The notes beneath the pieces are model-generated. The model was not told the origin of the DNA and searched no databases. It was given only the letters and a program-made list of their open reading frames with translations. DNA of 64,000 nucleotides from Pristionchus mayeri (taxonomy: Eukaryota > Nematoda > Chromadorea > Rhabditida > Neodiplogasteridae): contig BTRK01000005.1 of NCBI GenBank assembly GCA_036245805.1, positions 23,474,984-23,538,983 on the forward strand, given 5' to 3'. Below are positions 36,034 to 46,617 of the stretch, one piece after another. Every line of letters starts with the position of its first letter. The stretch's first letter is position 1. Position numbers and translations under genes: made by a program.

Positions 36034-37510
36034 CCGTGTCTGTCTCTCTCTCCCTCTCTCCCTCTCTCTCTCCAGGCAATGGGTGAATTGCTGGAGCCCT
36101 TCGAAGAGAGTCAGATCGGGTCATCTGCGATGCCGTACAAGAGGAATCCGATGAAGAGTGAGAGGGTGTGCTCACTGGCGAGACAACTACTCACTCTCCC
36201 CCAGGTTGGAAGAATCTACCACTCTCATCCACTCCTTTCACTATTGTATTTGCATAGTCAATTAGAAACATACACAGAGCTCGTAATCAGTCTAATTTAC
36301 ATCGAAAGCGTTAGCCGAATAGAGTGGAGAGGGGAAAGGGGGGAGAGAAGTATTTGAGATGGCACTGAATACGATGGCAGAGCAGGGATTGGAGAGAACT
36401 CTGGATGATTCAGCTGGGAGAAGAATGATGATTGCAGAAGGACTACTCAATACGAATGCAATTCTACTCATCATCCAGGTAGTATGACCACGTAAGGAAC
36501 AATGACTGGGGGGGGGGGGAACTACTGCCTCTCTATCCCTTGCCTGTTTTCATGCCTTCACCATCTTTTTATGTTGAAGGCTACAGAAGTGAAGAGTGGA
36601 TGAATGTGGGGGAGTGAGTGGCGTGTCTTGCAGAATATCTCGGAGGGACTGAGTGTGCGCAGTGGCGTCGTGGCCAAGAATGTCCGTGAAGAGATGCCCT
36701 TCTTGGCACTCGAGAAGGCACTCATGTATCTGTGTCAGGAGGGAGTAGACAGACAGAAGGTGGGGGGGGGGGAGTTATTCCACTGTTCAAATACCCATGT
36801 TTGCCCGTCGAAAAACTATTGGTAGTAGTTAGAAATGAGCAATTTTTCAATTGACTGACCATCCTATTTACAACTCTAGTTTTTACTCAACATGGTTATT
36901 CCCTTTGGCTCATAAAATCGTATGATAAAAGTAATTTATCCCCAGGTTTTTTCCAACGTTTTGATAACCTCAAAGTACCATTTCACTGCATAGTGAATAA
37001 GCACTATTTACGCATAGTGTAGGATAGGGCTCGGGTTTTTACGCACATGCTTAGTCTGTAATGCTTCAAGGCGATGTGGTCCAGTGAAGTAGCGCCAACC
37101 CCTGATACTACTATGGGTACCCCATTCCGCCTGTGCGGGAGTGCCGGAATTGTATAGTGGGAATGAGGATGATATGTGAGTGATTCTGATTGAGGCTCAT
37201 GCGACCATCCGATCGACTGCTCTCGATGCGAAGGAGAAGGGGGATGTGGATCTAGAAGAGATGTTCTCTGCCCCCTTCTACGACACGGTGAGAAGATGCA
37301 TCCTCATGAGTACTCATTCGTCGCCACAGAAGGGATTCCTTGTCTTCTCTTGTGCAGGTTCGTCTTCGAGTGCTCGATCTGGCGTCGTCTCCTCTGCACT
37401 TCACGGGAAGATGCGTATCCCAGACTGAGAGATTCCTCTCGCACGAGCTTCGCCCCACTATCTCTGCCTATCTCGAGAATAACGATGAAAAAGTCGAACT
37501 GGAGGTTTAA
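29622..37510 (+). CDS. adsl-1: Adenylosuccinate lyase, 475 aa, 15 exons
   Basis: Exons are 29622-29711, 29755-29820, 29875-29997, 32663-32772, 32842-32923, 33168-33216, 33258-33280, 33382-33480, 33639-33725, 34049-34126, 36076-36204, 36359-36478, 36634-36759, 37195-37287 and 37358-37510. They join in frame to 475 codons plus stop (human ADSL is 484). Landmarks in order: [101 protein letters not shown], the family signature [32 protein letters not shown], and NISEGL. The enzyme is a cytosolic homotetramer that releases fumarate from SAICAR and from adenylosuccinate in purine synthesis. Exon 7 is only 23 nt (DLLIAFKE) and is required to match the family. Introns 3 and 10 are swollen by nested transposons. 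Five acceptors end in GAG or AAG after TT rather than CAG. Confidence 0.97.
30086..32610. mobile_element. Family C foldback element in ADSL intron 3, hosting B3
   Basis: Ends TCACGGATCTCCTGTAAAAA and the inverse lie between TA at 30084-30085 and 32611-32612. Arms (30086-31141 and 32171-32610) share GAGGGCGAGGAAGCCGCCTA and GGTCATAACTCCGTTCAACA. The family B element B3 is inserted in the right arm. No ORF of note. Confidence 0.88.
31144..32170. mobile_element. Family B foldback copy B3, 1027 bp, inserted in family C arm
   Basis: Termini TCACGCCTCTCACGAGAG and the inverse are flanked by TA on both sides. The intact opposite arm of family C reads GGCGATATGAAACTCC (inverse at about 30520-30540). 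It shows the empty site with a single TA and so proves the insertion and its duplication. Confidence 0.92.
34139..34180 (+). repeat. (TC)n microsatellite
   Basis: About 20 TC units lie directly downstream of the ADSL exon 10 donor and at the left edge of MITE G2. A second CT-rich tract follows G2 at 36037-36072 just before the exon 11 acceptor, so G2 appears to have inserted into a polypyrimidine tract. Confidence 0.85.
34263..34534. mobile_element. MITE with ACGGCCCCTAA ends, about 272 bp
   Basis: Ends ACGGCCCCTAA and TTAGGGGCCGT are flanked by TACGATC on both sides (34256-34262 and 34535-34541). The uninterrupted G1 copy supplies the corresponding empty site. Confidence 0.75.
34610..34782. 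mobile_element. hAT-type MITE, 173 bp
   Basis: Inverted ends CATAGGTGGGC are flanked by a perfect 8-bp duplication, GTTTAGCA, at 34602-34609 and 34783-34790. Confidence 0.9.
34877..35932. mobile_element. TTAA-flanked family F element, 1056 bp
   Basis: Ends AGTTACTCAACAAGGACGAA and the inverse lie between TTAA at 34873-34876 and 35933-35936. The inside (about 35000-35760) is unrelated GC-rich sequence with C and G runs, possibly another insertion. Confidence 0.82.
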
Positions 37511-37864
37511 ACTTATATCCAAATATGTTGAGACTGACTCTTTTCTTATTATTTTGTTTAGATGGTTGTCGATTATGTTGTTAGAATTTACTTCTAATTT
37601 CGTTATTTCTTTTGTAGCATTTGACATATCACGATAAATGATGAGACTCTAACGACCGGTAACATAAACTATTGACGTTAAAGTTGTCACTACTGTTAAT
37701 ACAGTCCAAAACTGCCTAATTTGTATCTAATATTGGGAAAGAACCAGATGGAACAGACACTGACTACAACTTCGTGTAATGTGTAAACAGCGATGTCTTA
37801 TGGCTGCAGTCAAATTGTTTTGGCTATGAATCGGGTAGACCTGCGACAAGATAGAAAAGGCTGA

Positions 37865-38768
37865 ATGGAAAGAGGAGTTGAAGGAGGAAGAACGGGAGGA
37901 ATGACGGGGAGGAGACACGGATTCGAGTACCAATCGTGTTACTGCGAAGAGAATGTCTACTTGATGGGGAAGGAACTGAGCGACCAGTGGCCAGGCCAAT
38001 CCTTTCACGCTAGTTTATTATCTATTCTCCCTTATTTTAATTGTTCTCACCTTAGAATCAAAAAGATTCGAATTAGATTCCAATGTGAGTTACCTGATAT
38101 TGAGTAAATAATCGCTCACTGTTGTAACATATAACGAAATGAATATTTTTCAGTCGATTAGATAGGTTTGTGACCGAAATTGTGGAGATACGGGAAGGAA
38201 GGAAGTCATCTGGTTGTAGGTTCTCTTCATTTCGAATCCTTCTCGATCAGTGCTCATATCGAACCAACGAGCGAAAGAGAATGAAATTGTCTGCTGGGAT
38301 TATCACGTTGTTCTCCTCCATCTCCATCACGAGTCAGTCCCCCTTCTTCTCCTCATCCCTCATTCCTCAGCCTCTCTTCCATCTATGATCTGGACACCCG
38401 TCTCCCCTTCCCATGCCCTGCGAGTCAATATCTCACTCATTCTTTCCCAAAGGGAGTCAGTCCAGGTCCTTCTCCTCTATCCTCTCTCAATTCGTCAATC
38501 TGTTTCAGAGTTGACTCCTCTGTTCCGAGTGCTTCCCCTTCACTCATATCTCTCGTACTTCTCATCAGATCGATCTCACATGATCTCTCAATCGGGAGAG
38601 TACCTCTCTCCTCCTCCATCCTGGCCTCCCATCAACTCGCCTCTTGCTGAGTCACCCAATCAAATCGATCAATTCATCTCCATGAATCCTCTCCATCTTT
38701 CCCCTATCTCGCAAGTTCTCAATCTCGATCAAATGAATTCATTCTGCTCTCTTAATAACGATGCATGA
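37865..38768 (+). CDS. NTAQ1: Protein N-terminal glutamine amidohydrolase (NTAQ1), 194 aa, 4 exons
   Basis: Exons 37865-38012, 38251-38332, 38371-38465 and 38509-38768 join in frame. Family motifs are all present: FEYQSCYCEENVYLM with the catalytic Cys, IVCWDYHVVLLH with the catalytic His, SIYDLDTRLPFPCP with the catalytic Asp, SYFSSDRSHM, PPPSWPPI and QIDQFISMNP. The length is close to human NTAQ1 (205 aa). The enzyme deamidates N-terminal glutamine to glutamate and so feeds the Arg/N-degron pathway. Splicing of the 38-nt and 43-nt introns is required, because a frame open across them reads out of register at the Asp motif. The start is the first ATG in frame, with a short Gly/Arg-rich leader. 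It lies 355 bp downstream of the ADSL stop on the same strand. Confidence 0.93.
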
Positions 38769-39327
38769 TCGAGAGATGTGCAAGTGACTCTCATTCTTCT
38801 TATTAATAAATTTGCTTTTGTCTTCAAAACATGGATGTATATATACAATATAACGACAGAATTTGGAATAATATTGAGAGTTGTGTTTCGGATATATGAT
38901 AAGAGAGAGCATGACGAGTCTTTTGTTAGTTCAACGTCATTTCACATGAAGGTCAAAATTGAATGAGGATAATAAACAGTTGCAGTTATTTACGTTGTTA
39001 AATATTTTATACATTTTAAGATATTATATATTGTTTTAGTAATATTCAATTAGACGATACAATTAACACGCGACATTGTTTTAATAGTCGGAAGGTCATT
39101 CCCTCCATCAGGATTACTTATCCGTGAAAAAAAAGATAAGGAGACTTAAATAAAGGAACTTTGAAGGTGATTATTGAGGATATCTATGGAAGGATCAGTG
39201 GGGAAGGGAAGGGTCACTCCCTCGGGAGGGGGATCGATCGAACCGGTCTGTACAGGGGAGAGAGGGAGAGAGGGAAGGAGATAGAGCAACTACTCTGACC
39301 CAATCATTCCTCTGTCTTCATTCCACC

Positions 39328-42300
39328 ATGAATTCCATCTCAGTCACTCTCCGATATGGAGGAACTTCCCAATTGATATCAATGGATAAAAGCGAAGAAG
39401 ACGTCAGTTTCCTTCCTTCCCCTTCTTTCCATTCCCTTCTGCTCTGCTCAGGCACTCCACAGATTCAGAGAGTGCGCAATGCGAGTAACTGAACGAATCG
39501 ACCTTCCACCACACCAGGTACCACACAAATACCTTATTAAACCACCCCCAGAATACCCAGATTCTCCTCTTCCGTCACGACACATTGAGTCCCCAATTGC
39601 TGGAGCCAGTTCACAGTTCGAGTCAATTGGTAAGTTCAGGGGAGGGGGGGGGGAGGGGAGAAGGGAGAGGGGGGATCGTTGTCCTTCTCAGACAAATGGC
39701 TGCATCGTTGATGTGATCGTAGTGGATGAGCAGATTCCTTCAACTCCTCATCAAGTGGAAGTGATCACTTTCAAAGTACGCCTCTCCCCTCTCTCATTCA
39801 TCCATTTCTCTCCTTTAGTCGCCCACTTTCTGTGATTATTGTGGAGAATTTCTGCTGGGATTGATTAAGCAAGGAGTGCAGTGCACAAAATGCAGGCCAG
39901 TCATTCTATTTTGTTCCCATTTTCTCCTTTCCTAAACCAAAAAAAGAAGCTCCACATGTGAATCCCAGATGAACATCCGAAAGTATCGAATGTAGAATGG
40001 ACTAATTCCTTCGTAAACATGGGAACATTCATCTTCAGGGGTAATTTCCACAAGAAGTGTGCTCTTGCCTCTCGTAACAACTGCCTTTCCATCTCTGAGC
40101 CTGTCGCCCCTCCAAGAATGCCCCATACTCTATCCATTCATAACTTCAAGACACTCACAGTATGTCGGTGAGCAACCCCTCCCATCCCCCCCGCCCCCCC
40201 TCTCAGTCCTCCCCATCTCTCCTTTTCAGAGTATGCGATAAGATGCTTCTGGGTATCATCAAGCAGGGGTTTAGATGCCGAGATTGCCAAGTGAGAGTCT
40301 TATTCATAACGAAGAGCGCATATATAAGATGGCTACTTTTATGGGATTATGGGATTATTTTGATATTGCAATTAGAAAATCTCATTTCCTAAGTACGTGC
40401 GGTTTGCAATTAGAATTCCATTCGAAATGGGATTCCATATTGCAACATATCGAAAGAAATTAGTGGAGATACTCATTGAAAAACGAGTAAAATATTAAAT
40501 GGAATTCCGAGGTTTTGGAATTCCATTTCGCAGCTCCGCGCGAGGGGAATGGGAGGAGTGAAATTCTTCACTCCTTTGTCCTCGCTATTGGAATTCCGGA
40601 ATCAATTTCATCAAGGGAACGCATAGGAGAATGGAATTAGCTAATTGAGTAGCGAAACTCATAACGATCTCTCATCAGCAACGATTTCCAATCAGAATAG
40701 TTTCCCCTTCTCTACAAAGCAGCCCCGTTCCCACTGTCCATCCAATGGGTACAAAGGGCTCAATTAAATTATTTAAACGCTAACTATTCATTGTGTCGTT
40801 AATTTCCACATAACTGAGGATATAGGATGGAATTAGACTGGTCTCTCTTCTTTCTCCCTTTCTTCTCGTCTTCAAGTCTCTCAGGTGGCAGTTCACAAGA
40901 AGTGCAGTTCTCTCCTGGGAGACAACTGCCAATTGACAGTCTCTGCCATCACTCCCTCCCTCGAGAGAATGAGTGTTGCCCCTGTGGAGGAGAACGAAGG
41001 AGAGATGATTCCCCTCTCTAGACTCCCTGCCCAGACTGCCCCCACTAGACCCAAACCCTCCCTCGAGGGATGGCTCATACACTTCGAACTCAATTGGACA
41101 GAGAGAAGACTGAGACACTACTGGATACTGGGCAGTGATGCACTAACTCTCTACAATGAGTACAGTGGGGATCTCACTGGTAAGACTACCCCTCCCTTCT
41201 CCTTCTCATCTTCACTCTTTAGGGACTCGCAATCGAGTCTATCGAGTCATTCCCCTAGCCGAGATCACCGTCGTCACTCCCTACACAGGAGATTCACTCG
41301 ATGAACGATTTCCCGCCCATGCACTCGAAATAAGAACCACCTCCAATGTGAGTCCCCCCTCCCCCTCCCCCCCCCCTCCCCCTCCCCCTCCCTCCCCCCT
41401 CCTACCTTCTCTCTCTTCAGATAGTATACTGTGTGGGTGAACAACGAACAGTGAATGGGGAAGGACCTCCTTCTAAGGTTGCACGACAGTTCAGTCGATC
41501 CTCCAATGTTAGCATCAGTCAGTGGGTCCAGGTACTATCCCTCTCCTCCACCCCCCCCCCCCCCCCCCTCTCCCCTCCTCTCCCTCCCCTCCTCCTTACC
41601 TCTTCAATATCCATTGAGGCACTCCGAAATGCTCTGCAACCTCCGTCTTCTCGAAATGATTCTCCTAATTGTGAACCAGCCCTGGAATTATCTCAGTTGT
41701 ATCAAGTAGTTTCTCTTCTTCCGATCCTATCACATCTCTGCTCCTTCCAGGTTTTGGCCGAACAAACTCTCGGTTCGGGTCAGTTCGGTACAGTCTACGG
41801 GGGGATTCACAGAGAGAGTGGCAAGGAAGTTGCCATCAAAGTGATCAGCAAAGATCGATTCTCGAAGAAGTCCACGGGGGTGCAGTCACTGAGGCAAGTG
41901 TACTCTGGGAGGAGGAATACGGAGTGTGTTGAGATCAGAAGTGGGCATCCTGCAGACGATCTCCCATCCAGGGATCGTACGATTGGAATGCATGTTCGAG
42001 ACTGGAGACAAGATATTCGTAGTGATGGAGAAGATGACTGGAGACATGTTGGAGATGATACTCACTCAGGTGAAGAGAGGGGAGGGGGAGGGGGGAGGTT
42101 GGGGGGGGGAGAGGAGAGAGGAAAGGAGAGAGGGGGAGGGAAGGGGAGGAGGGGGGGGGGGAGAGGGAAGGGGGACGAGGGGTGGGAGAGGAGAGAGGGA
42201 GGGAGAGAGGGGGAGGGCAAGTGATACTGCAGGAGACTGGAAGACTGGATGAACGGTGTTGCAAGTTCATCTTGTGGCAGATTCTTTGTGCCCTCAAGTA

Positions 42301-45300
42301 TCTGCACAACAAGGGAATCGCCCACTGCGATCTAAAGGTATTTTGTGGTACCGTATCATCCAGTTCCCTGGTATGCTTTCACTAGTAGGAAACCACTCAT
42401 TTCCCTACTAGGGTATGCGTACATATGTTTCATGACTAGGATAAAAAACGGGAGCAGCTTGATGAGGTCTAATTAGGTTGGCATATGCAAAATAAAAATT
42501 AAAATCAGGTTTAGAGTTAAAGGGGTTCAGGTGCTCGTTTATAGCTGCTCTGTTCAATTACGATAGTTCCCAACGTTAAGATGCTGTAAAACAAATTTAA
42601 AAACTAGCGACCTTCGGTCGCTATATTGTACGCGGGGTTGTGTTTTAAAGTTACCCAACAAGGACGAAACCCTGATCTCACCCTGATCCCGTCGCGTGTA
42701 CGAGATAGTATGCAAAAGTGAGAGAGCGCTGATCATTTCCGGTTTTCCCTTGAGGCTATTATTGATTTTTAGCATTTTTTAATATTCATTCTATACTAAT
42801 TCAACCATCCGCTATTCGATGGAGGACAAAAAATAATGGGTCAATTTCGTCCTTGTTGGGTAACTTTAAGGATAACAATTGGACGCGACTGGTGAGAGCA
42901 GGCTTAAATCGTTGTAAAAGGCTCGTGAGGCCTCGGGCAGGTGCACGGGGTGAATTTGAGTTTTCTCCGATTTGGTAAACTGCACCATGTTATGTGGTGT
43001 GCTGAAAGTGCTCGCCGTGGGAATACCAACGGTCAACGTCCGACGTCATACGGACGTGTTTGAGCCGAGAGCGATTTGAAGAATAAGATCAAAGATCAAA
43101 GATCAAAGATAAAAGATAAAAGTTTGAAAGTAGTCGTGAAGGGGTTTCATATGGCCAAGGCCTTAGGCACATAGGATGATTTGGAAGCGAATAAGATCGA
43201 TTTGAAAAAAGCGTCACCGACAGACGGACGGACGGACGGACAGACAACGTTACGATATTTTTTTATACAGTAATTTTAGATTTTTTTCTGATTTGTGAGT
43301 AATTTATTTAAATGTTACTCAAAAAATTGCAAAAAGGTGCAAACCGTCTCGAAACCATGGGGAACCGGCATGTTGCGTATGACAGAGCAAACGCTCTATC
43401 ACGACACCAAGCGACCACTTGCTCATGATTGATCATGTATGGTCTTACCCCATGTATGGTCTTTTCGAAGAAAATATTCTCTGCACGTCCCAATTTCGAT
43501 CAATTTTCCGTTGAGAACGAAGAAAAGGTATTCATGAAATAATTCTGCGCAGAATTAAGATATCGTCCTAAATCAAAAAGCATGATGTTATTCAGACCCT
43601 TACGGACACTTTAGGCACAAAAATAGCTTTGTGTGGTTATTTTGACAGACCGCCTTGTGCTCTCTAGATACATATACGGGAAACGTATCAGAACCTTTTG
43701 ATATATTGTATTCTTTAAAAAAATGAAATAAGAATAGTAGTTTCAAACGTTTTGGATTCAGCCCGAGAATGTTCTCCTCTCTCAACAAAACACTCACTTC
43801 CCACAGACGAAATTGTGCGATTTCGGATATGCCCGCTTCATTGGAGAACAACAATTCAGGTATTTATTCTCTCCCTTTCCCAATTGATGGAATGGATTGA
43901 GAAAGACGATAGTAGGCACGCCTGCCTATCTCCCCCCTGAGGTTCTCCAGAAGAAAGGTACGAACACTCATCACACATAGTTCACGCTACCACAAGTCCG
44001 TAGCCATAATTCGATATTCCGTAGGTCAATCCGTTGGCACTGGCGTCCCCGAGGGTTTCTGGGAATGCAACTATTCAAGGAAATTCGGGTTGACTATTGT
44101 AAACTGAAATCTTATTCTATATGGGATGCTCAGATCGCTAAACCGCTAAAAGATCGCTAAAAGTACATTATGTGAATGCATTGTTCAACGTTGTACTACG
44201 AGACCCCTCGTTCAAACCAGTATTACGGTTACCGATACCGTATCACCCATGTAAATGATTTAGCAGTAGTTTTGAGGGCATCTTGTTCCACATTTCGAAA
44301 AACTCGAAGACTTTGAACGCTTAAGCAAGGATTCAAGAAATATGAAAAGAATATTTAGGGAATACTCCTGGAATATGCCCAAAGCGTTGAAAGTATCCGA
44401 TTTTTGGCAAAATTTTACCAAGATCGGATACTTTCAGCGTTTTGTAAGGGGTCAAATTCCTGAAATCCTTGCTTAAGTGTTCAAAGCCTTTGCATTTTTG
44501 AAATGGTGGAACTCTACACCCTTATATCCTCTGTAAAATATCAATAAAATCTGTGCAGGGTACAACAAGTTTATCAATAAAATCTTTCCAGGGTACAAAA
44601 AATATTTTTGCAGGGTACAACAAGTCGCTAGATATGTGGAGTGCTGGCGTCATTATATACGTCACTTTATCTGGAACATTCCCATTCACTGATGAGGAAG
44701 AGGTGGGAAGTAGGGATGCCCATTCAATTCCAATTCCCAAGTACTTGGGGGTCGAAGCAAGAGAGACGCCGCTCTCTCGCTGAGACTTGACTCAGAATGG
44801 AAATGAGAGAGCGAGAGACCAAGTACTTGAGAGAGCAATCAATTCCTCCCAATTCCTGTCTGGGTCTATTATGTGAAGGTTTCGAACAATTTTTTTTGGC
44901 ACGCCTTCTTATATTTTTATAGAGTGGTGATTAATATCCTATTTGAATATGTAAAGGCAGGGATGCTTGAAAAATGTATGTAAAATTGACCCAAGTACTT
45001 GACTTTCCACTCAATTCCTTTCCCTCCTCTCAAGTACTTGGAGGAGGAGGAGAGAGAGACAATTTCTTCCAGGTGGCAACTCAAATAGAGAATGCGGCAT
45101 TTATGTTCCCCCGAGACATCTGGAGCAAAATCTCTCCCGAAGCAATTGATCTTATCAGGAAATTATTGAGAGTAGAGGCAAGTGAAGAGTGGAGGGATCG
45201 GAATAAGAAGGGATTCAGATTGAAGAGAGATTGACAATCGAGGAATCAATGAGTCATTCGTGGCTCAATTCCACTCAATTGGTCGATGATCTACGGGCAC

Positions 45301-45338
45301 TCGAGAGTCGATTGGGCATTCAGTATCTCACTGTCTGA
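39328..45338 (+). CDS. dkf-1: Protein kinase D family kinase (DKF-1-like), 676 aa, 19 exons
   Basis: Exons are 39328-39402, 39452-39517, 39552-39629, 39692-39775, 39819-39895, 40039-40167, 40230-40290, 40885-41179, 41223-41347, 41421-41531, 41619-41705, 41751-41893, 41934-42069, 42233-42337, 43762-43859, 43902-43957, 44614-44702, 45073-45177 and 45228-45338. Domain order: an N-terminal ubiquitin-like region ([11 protein letters not shown]), then C1a ([24 protein letters not shown]) and C1b ([26 protein letters not shown]). The PH domain follows ([10 protein letters not shown] to WVQALRNAL). The kinase domain has [27 protein letters not shown]+[27 protein letters not shown] and [17 protein letters not shown]1 domains bind diacylglycerol at membranes, so the kinase acts downstream of phospholipase C. 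The length fits nematode DKF-1 better than vertebrate PKD. The activation loop reads QFRKTIVG, with Thr in place of the second Ser and Gln in place of the first. Three introns appear to use GC donors. Confidence 0.95.
42649..42865. mobile_element. TTAA-flanked MITE (family F), 217 bp, in dkf-1 intron 14
   Basis: Ends AGTTACCCAACAAGGACGAA and the inverse lie exactly between TTAA at 42645-42648 and 42866-42869. Confidence 0.88.
44556..44623 (+). repeat. Triplicated acceptor-exon junction before dkf-1 exon 17
   Basis: CAGGGTACAACAAG occurs at about 44557, a diverged CCAGGGTACAAAAA at about 44589, and the real junction CAGGGTACAACAAG at 44611. The first two are separated from exon 17 by in-frame stops or lack its continuation. 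Confidence 0.75.
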
Positions 45339-45597
45339 GGGAACACCAAGGCCATCAGCACTCATGACCTCCCGAGGAGTCTCTGCAACTTTCTTGCACT
45401 GTTTACCTGTTAATATATATTTATATATAATATCCATGTGGATATTTATTCGAAATACAGTCACCTTCAGATATTTAAATGATCTCTAGCGACTTTTTTG
45501 ATTTTTAAATTATAAAAAAAGAAGAAATACTTACCTTACGGCCCATTAGTGTCAAAATTGAATTTGCATTACACATTACTCAAGTAATATATATATA

Positions 45598-46613
45598 TCA
45601 CGCCATTCACGAGAGAATCGAGCTAGAATCGCGATTCTTGGGAATGGAACGTAAATCGTAAAATGAGTTCTAATCGGTTTTGGCCAACCTGAGGCATGCC
45701 TGAGTGACCCCCGAAGTGTTTTTGTGCACACTTTATTTTGGAGCTCCGTACGTAGGGTCGGATCTCGGCATCTCCTACTTTGAGGGCTGTTTCTTCGATA
45801 CGGTTAAAGATAGAGCAAAATTGACCTCTGAGTGACCCCAACTCATTTTTCGAGCACTATCGATCTATGTAAACCATTTTCTCTAAAACTGATTTTCAAC
45901 GGTGGTACACTTCAGGTCCATTTTCTCAAAAATGTAGGTAAAAATGCAGCTCAAATTTTCATAGTAGATGCATCTCAGCGAGAGCTTTCCAATGAGTGGT
46001 TTGCGAAGAATATACGACGTTTCCCGTGAGAGTTTCGCCCTTTTTACTTCGTTAGGATCGTTTGAACTCATTTTTCAACAGATGATTTCATTTCACACCG
46101 CGCTTTTCGAGCTGCGCGGCTGAAAATGATCGAAGTTCAATTTAAATCACCGTTGAAAAAACAGTTCAAACGATCCTAACGAAGTAAAAAGGGCGAAACT
46201 CTCACGGGAAACCTCGTATATTCTTCGCAAACCACTCATTGGACAGCTCTCGCTGAGCTGCATCTACTATGAAAATTTGAGCTGCATCTTTGCCTACATT
46301 TTTGAGAAAATGGACCTGAAGTGTACCACCGTTGAAAATCAGTTTTAGAGAAAATGGTTTACATAGATCGATAGTGCTCGAAAAATGAGTTGGGGTCACT
46401 CAGAGGTCAATTTTGCTCTATCTTTAACCGTATCGAAGAAACAGCCCTCAAAGTAGGAGATGCCGAGATCCGACCCTACGTAGAGAGCTCCAAAATGAAG
46501 TGTGCAAAATAACACATCGGGAGTCACCTAGGCATGCCTCAGGATGGTCAAAACCGGTTAGATCTCATTTCACCATTCCCAAGCTCAGCTCGATTCTCTC
46601 ATGAGAGGCGTGA
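45598..46613. mobile_element. Family B foldback copy B4, 1016 bp
   Basis: Ends TCACGCC(A)TTCACGAGAG and the inverse are flanked by TA at 45596-45597 and 46614-46615. Arms are inverted copies about a centre near 46105. It lies head to tail with B5, 4 bp away. Confidence 0.9.
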
Positions 46614-46617
46614 TATA

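Larger units (their letters stand above)
34181..36036. mobile_element. MITE family G copy G2, expanded by three nested elements
   Basis: Ends ACGG(A/C)AATTTTT at 34181 and AAATTGCCGT at 36036 match G1. Internal G sequence is broken into pieces by insertions at 34263-34534, 34610-34782 and 34877-35932. The right end has poly-A tracts at about 35979-36030. It sits in ADSL intron 10. Confidence 0.78.

Noticed and set aside
37304..37627. 107-aa minus-strand ORF
   Set aside because: Antisense of the last ADSL exon.
37865..38107. Reading NTAQ1 exon 1 through to a stop at 38107
   Set aside because: The conserved protein continues only if the intron at 38013-38250 is removed. The read-through tail matches nothing.
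41935..42312. 125-aa minus-strand ORF, Pro/Leu/Ser rich
   Set aside because: Antisense of dkf-1 exons and a G-rich intron.
43195..43250. GACGGACGGACGG run as a CRISPR-like or regulatory repeat
   Set aside because: A short simple tetranucleotide repeat without spacers. No CRISPR array is expected or seen.
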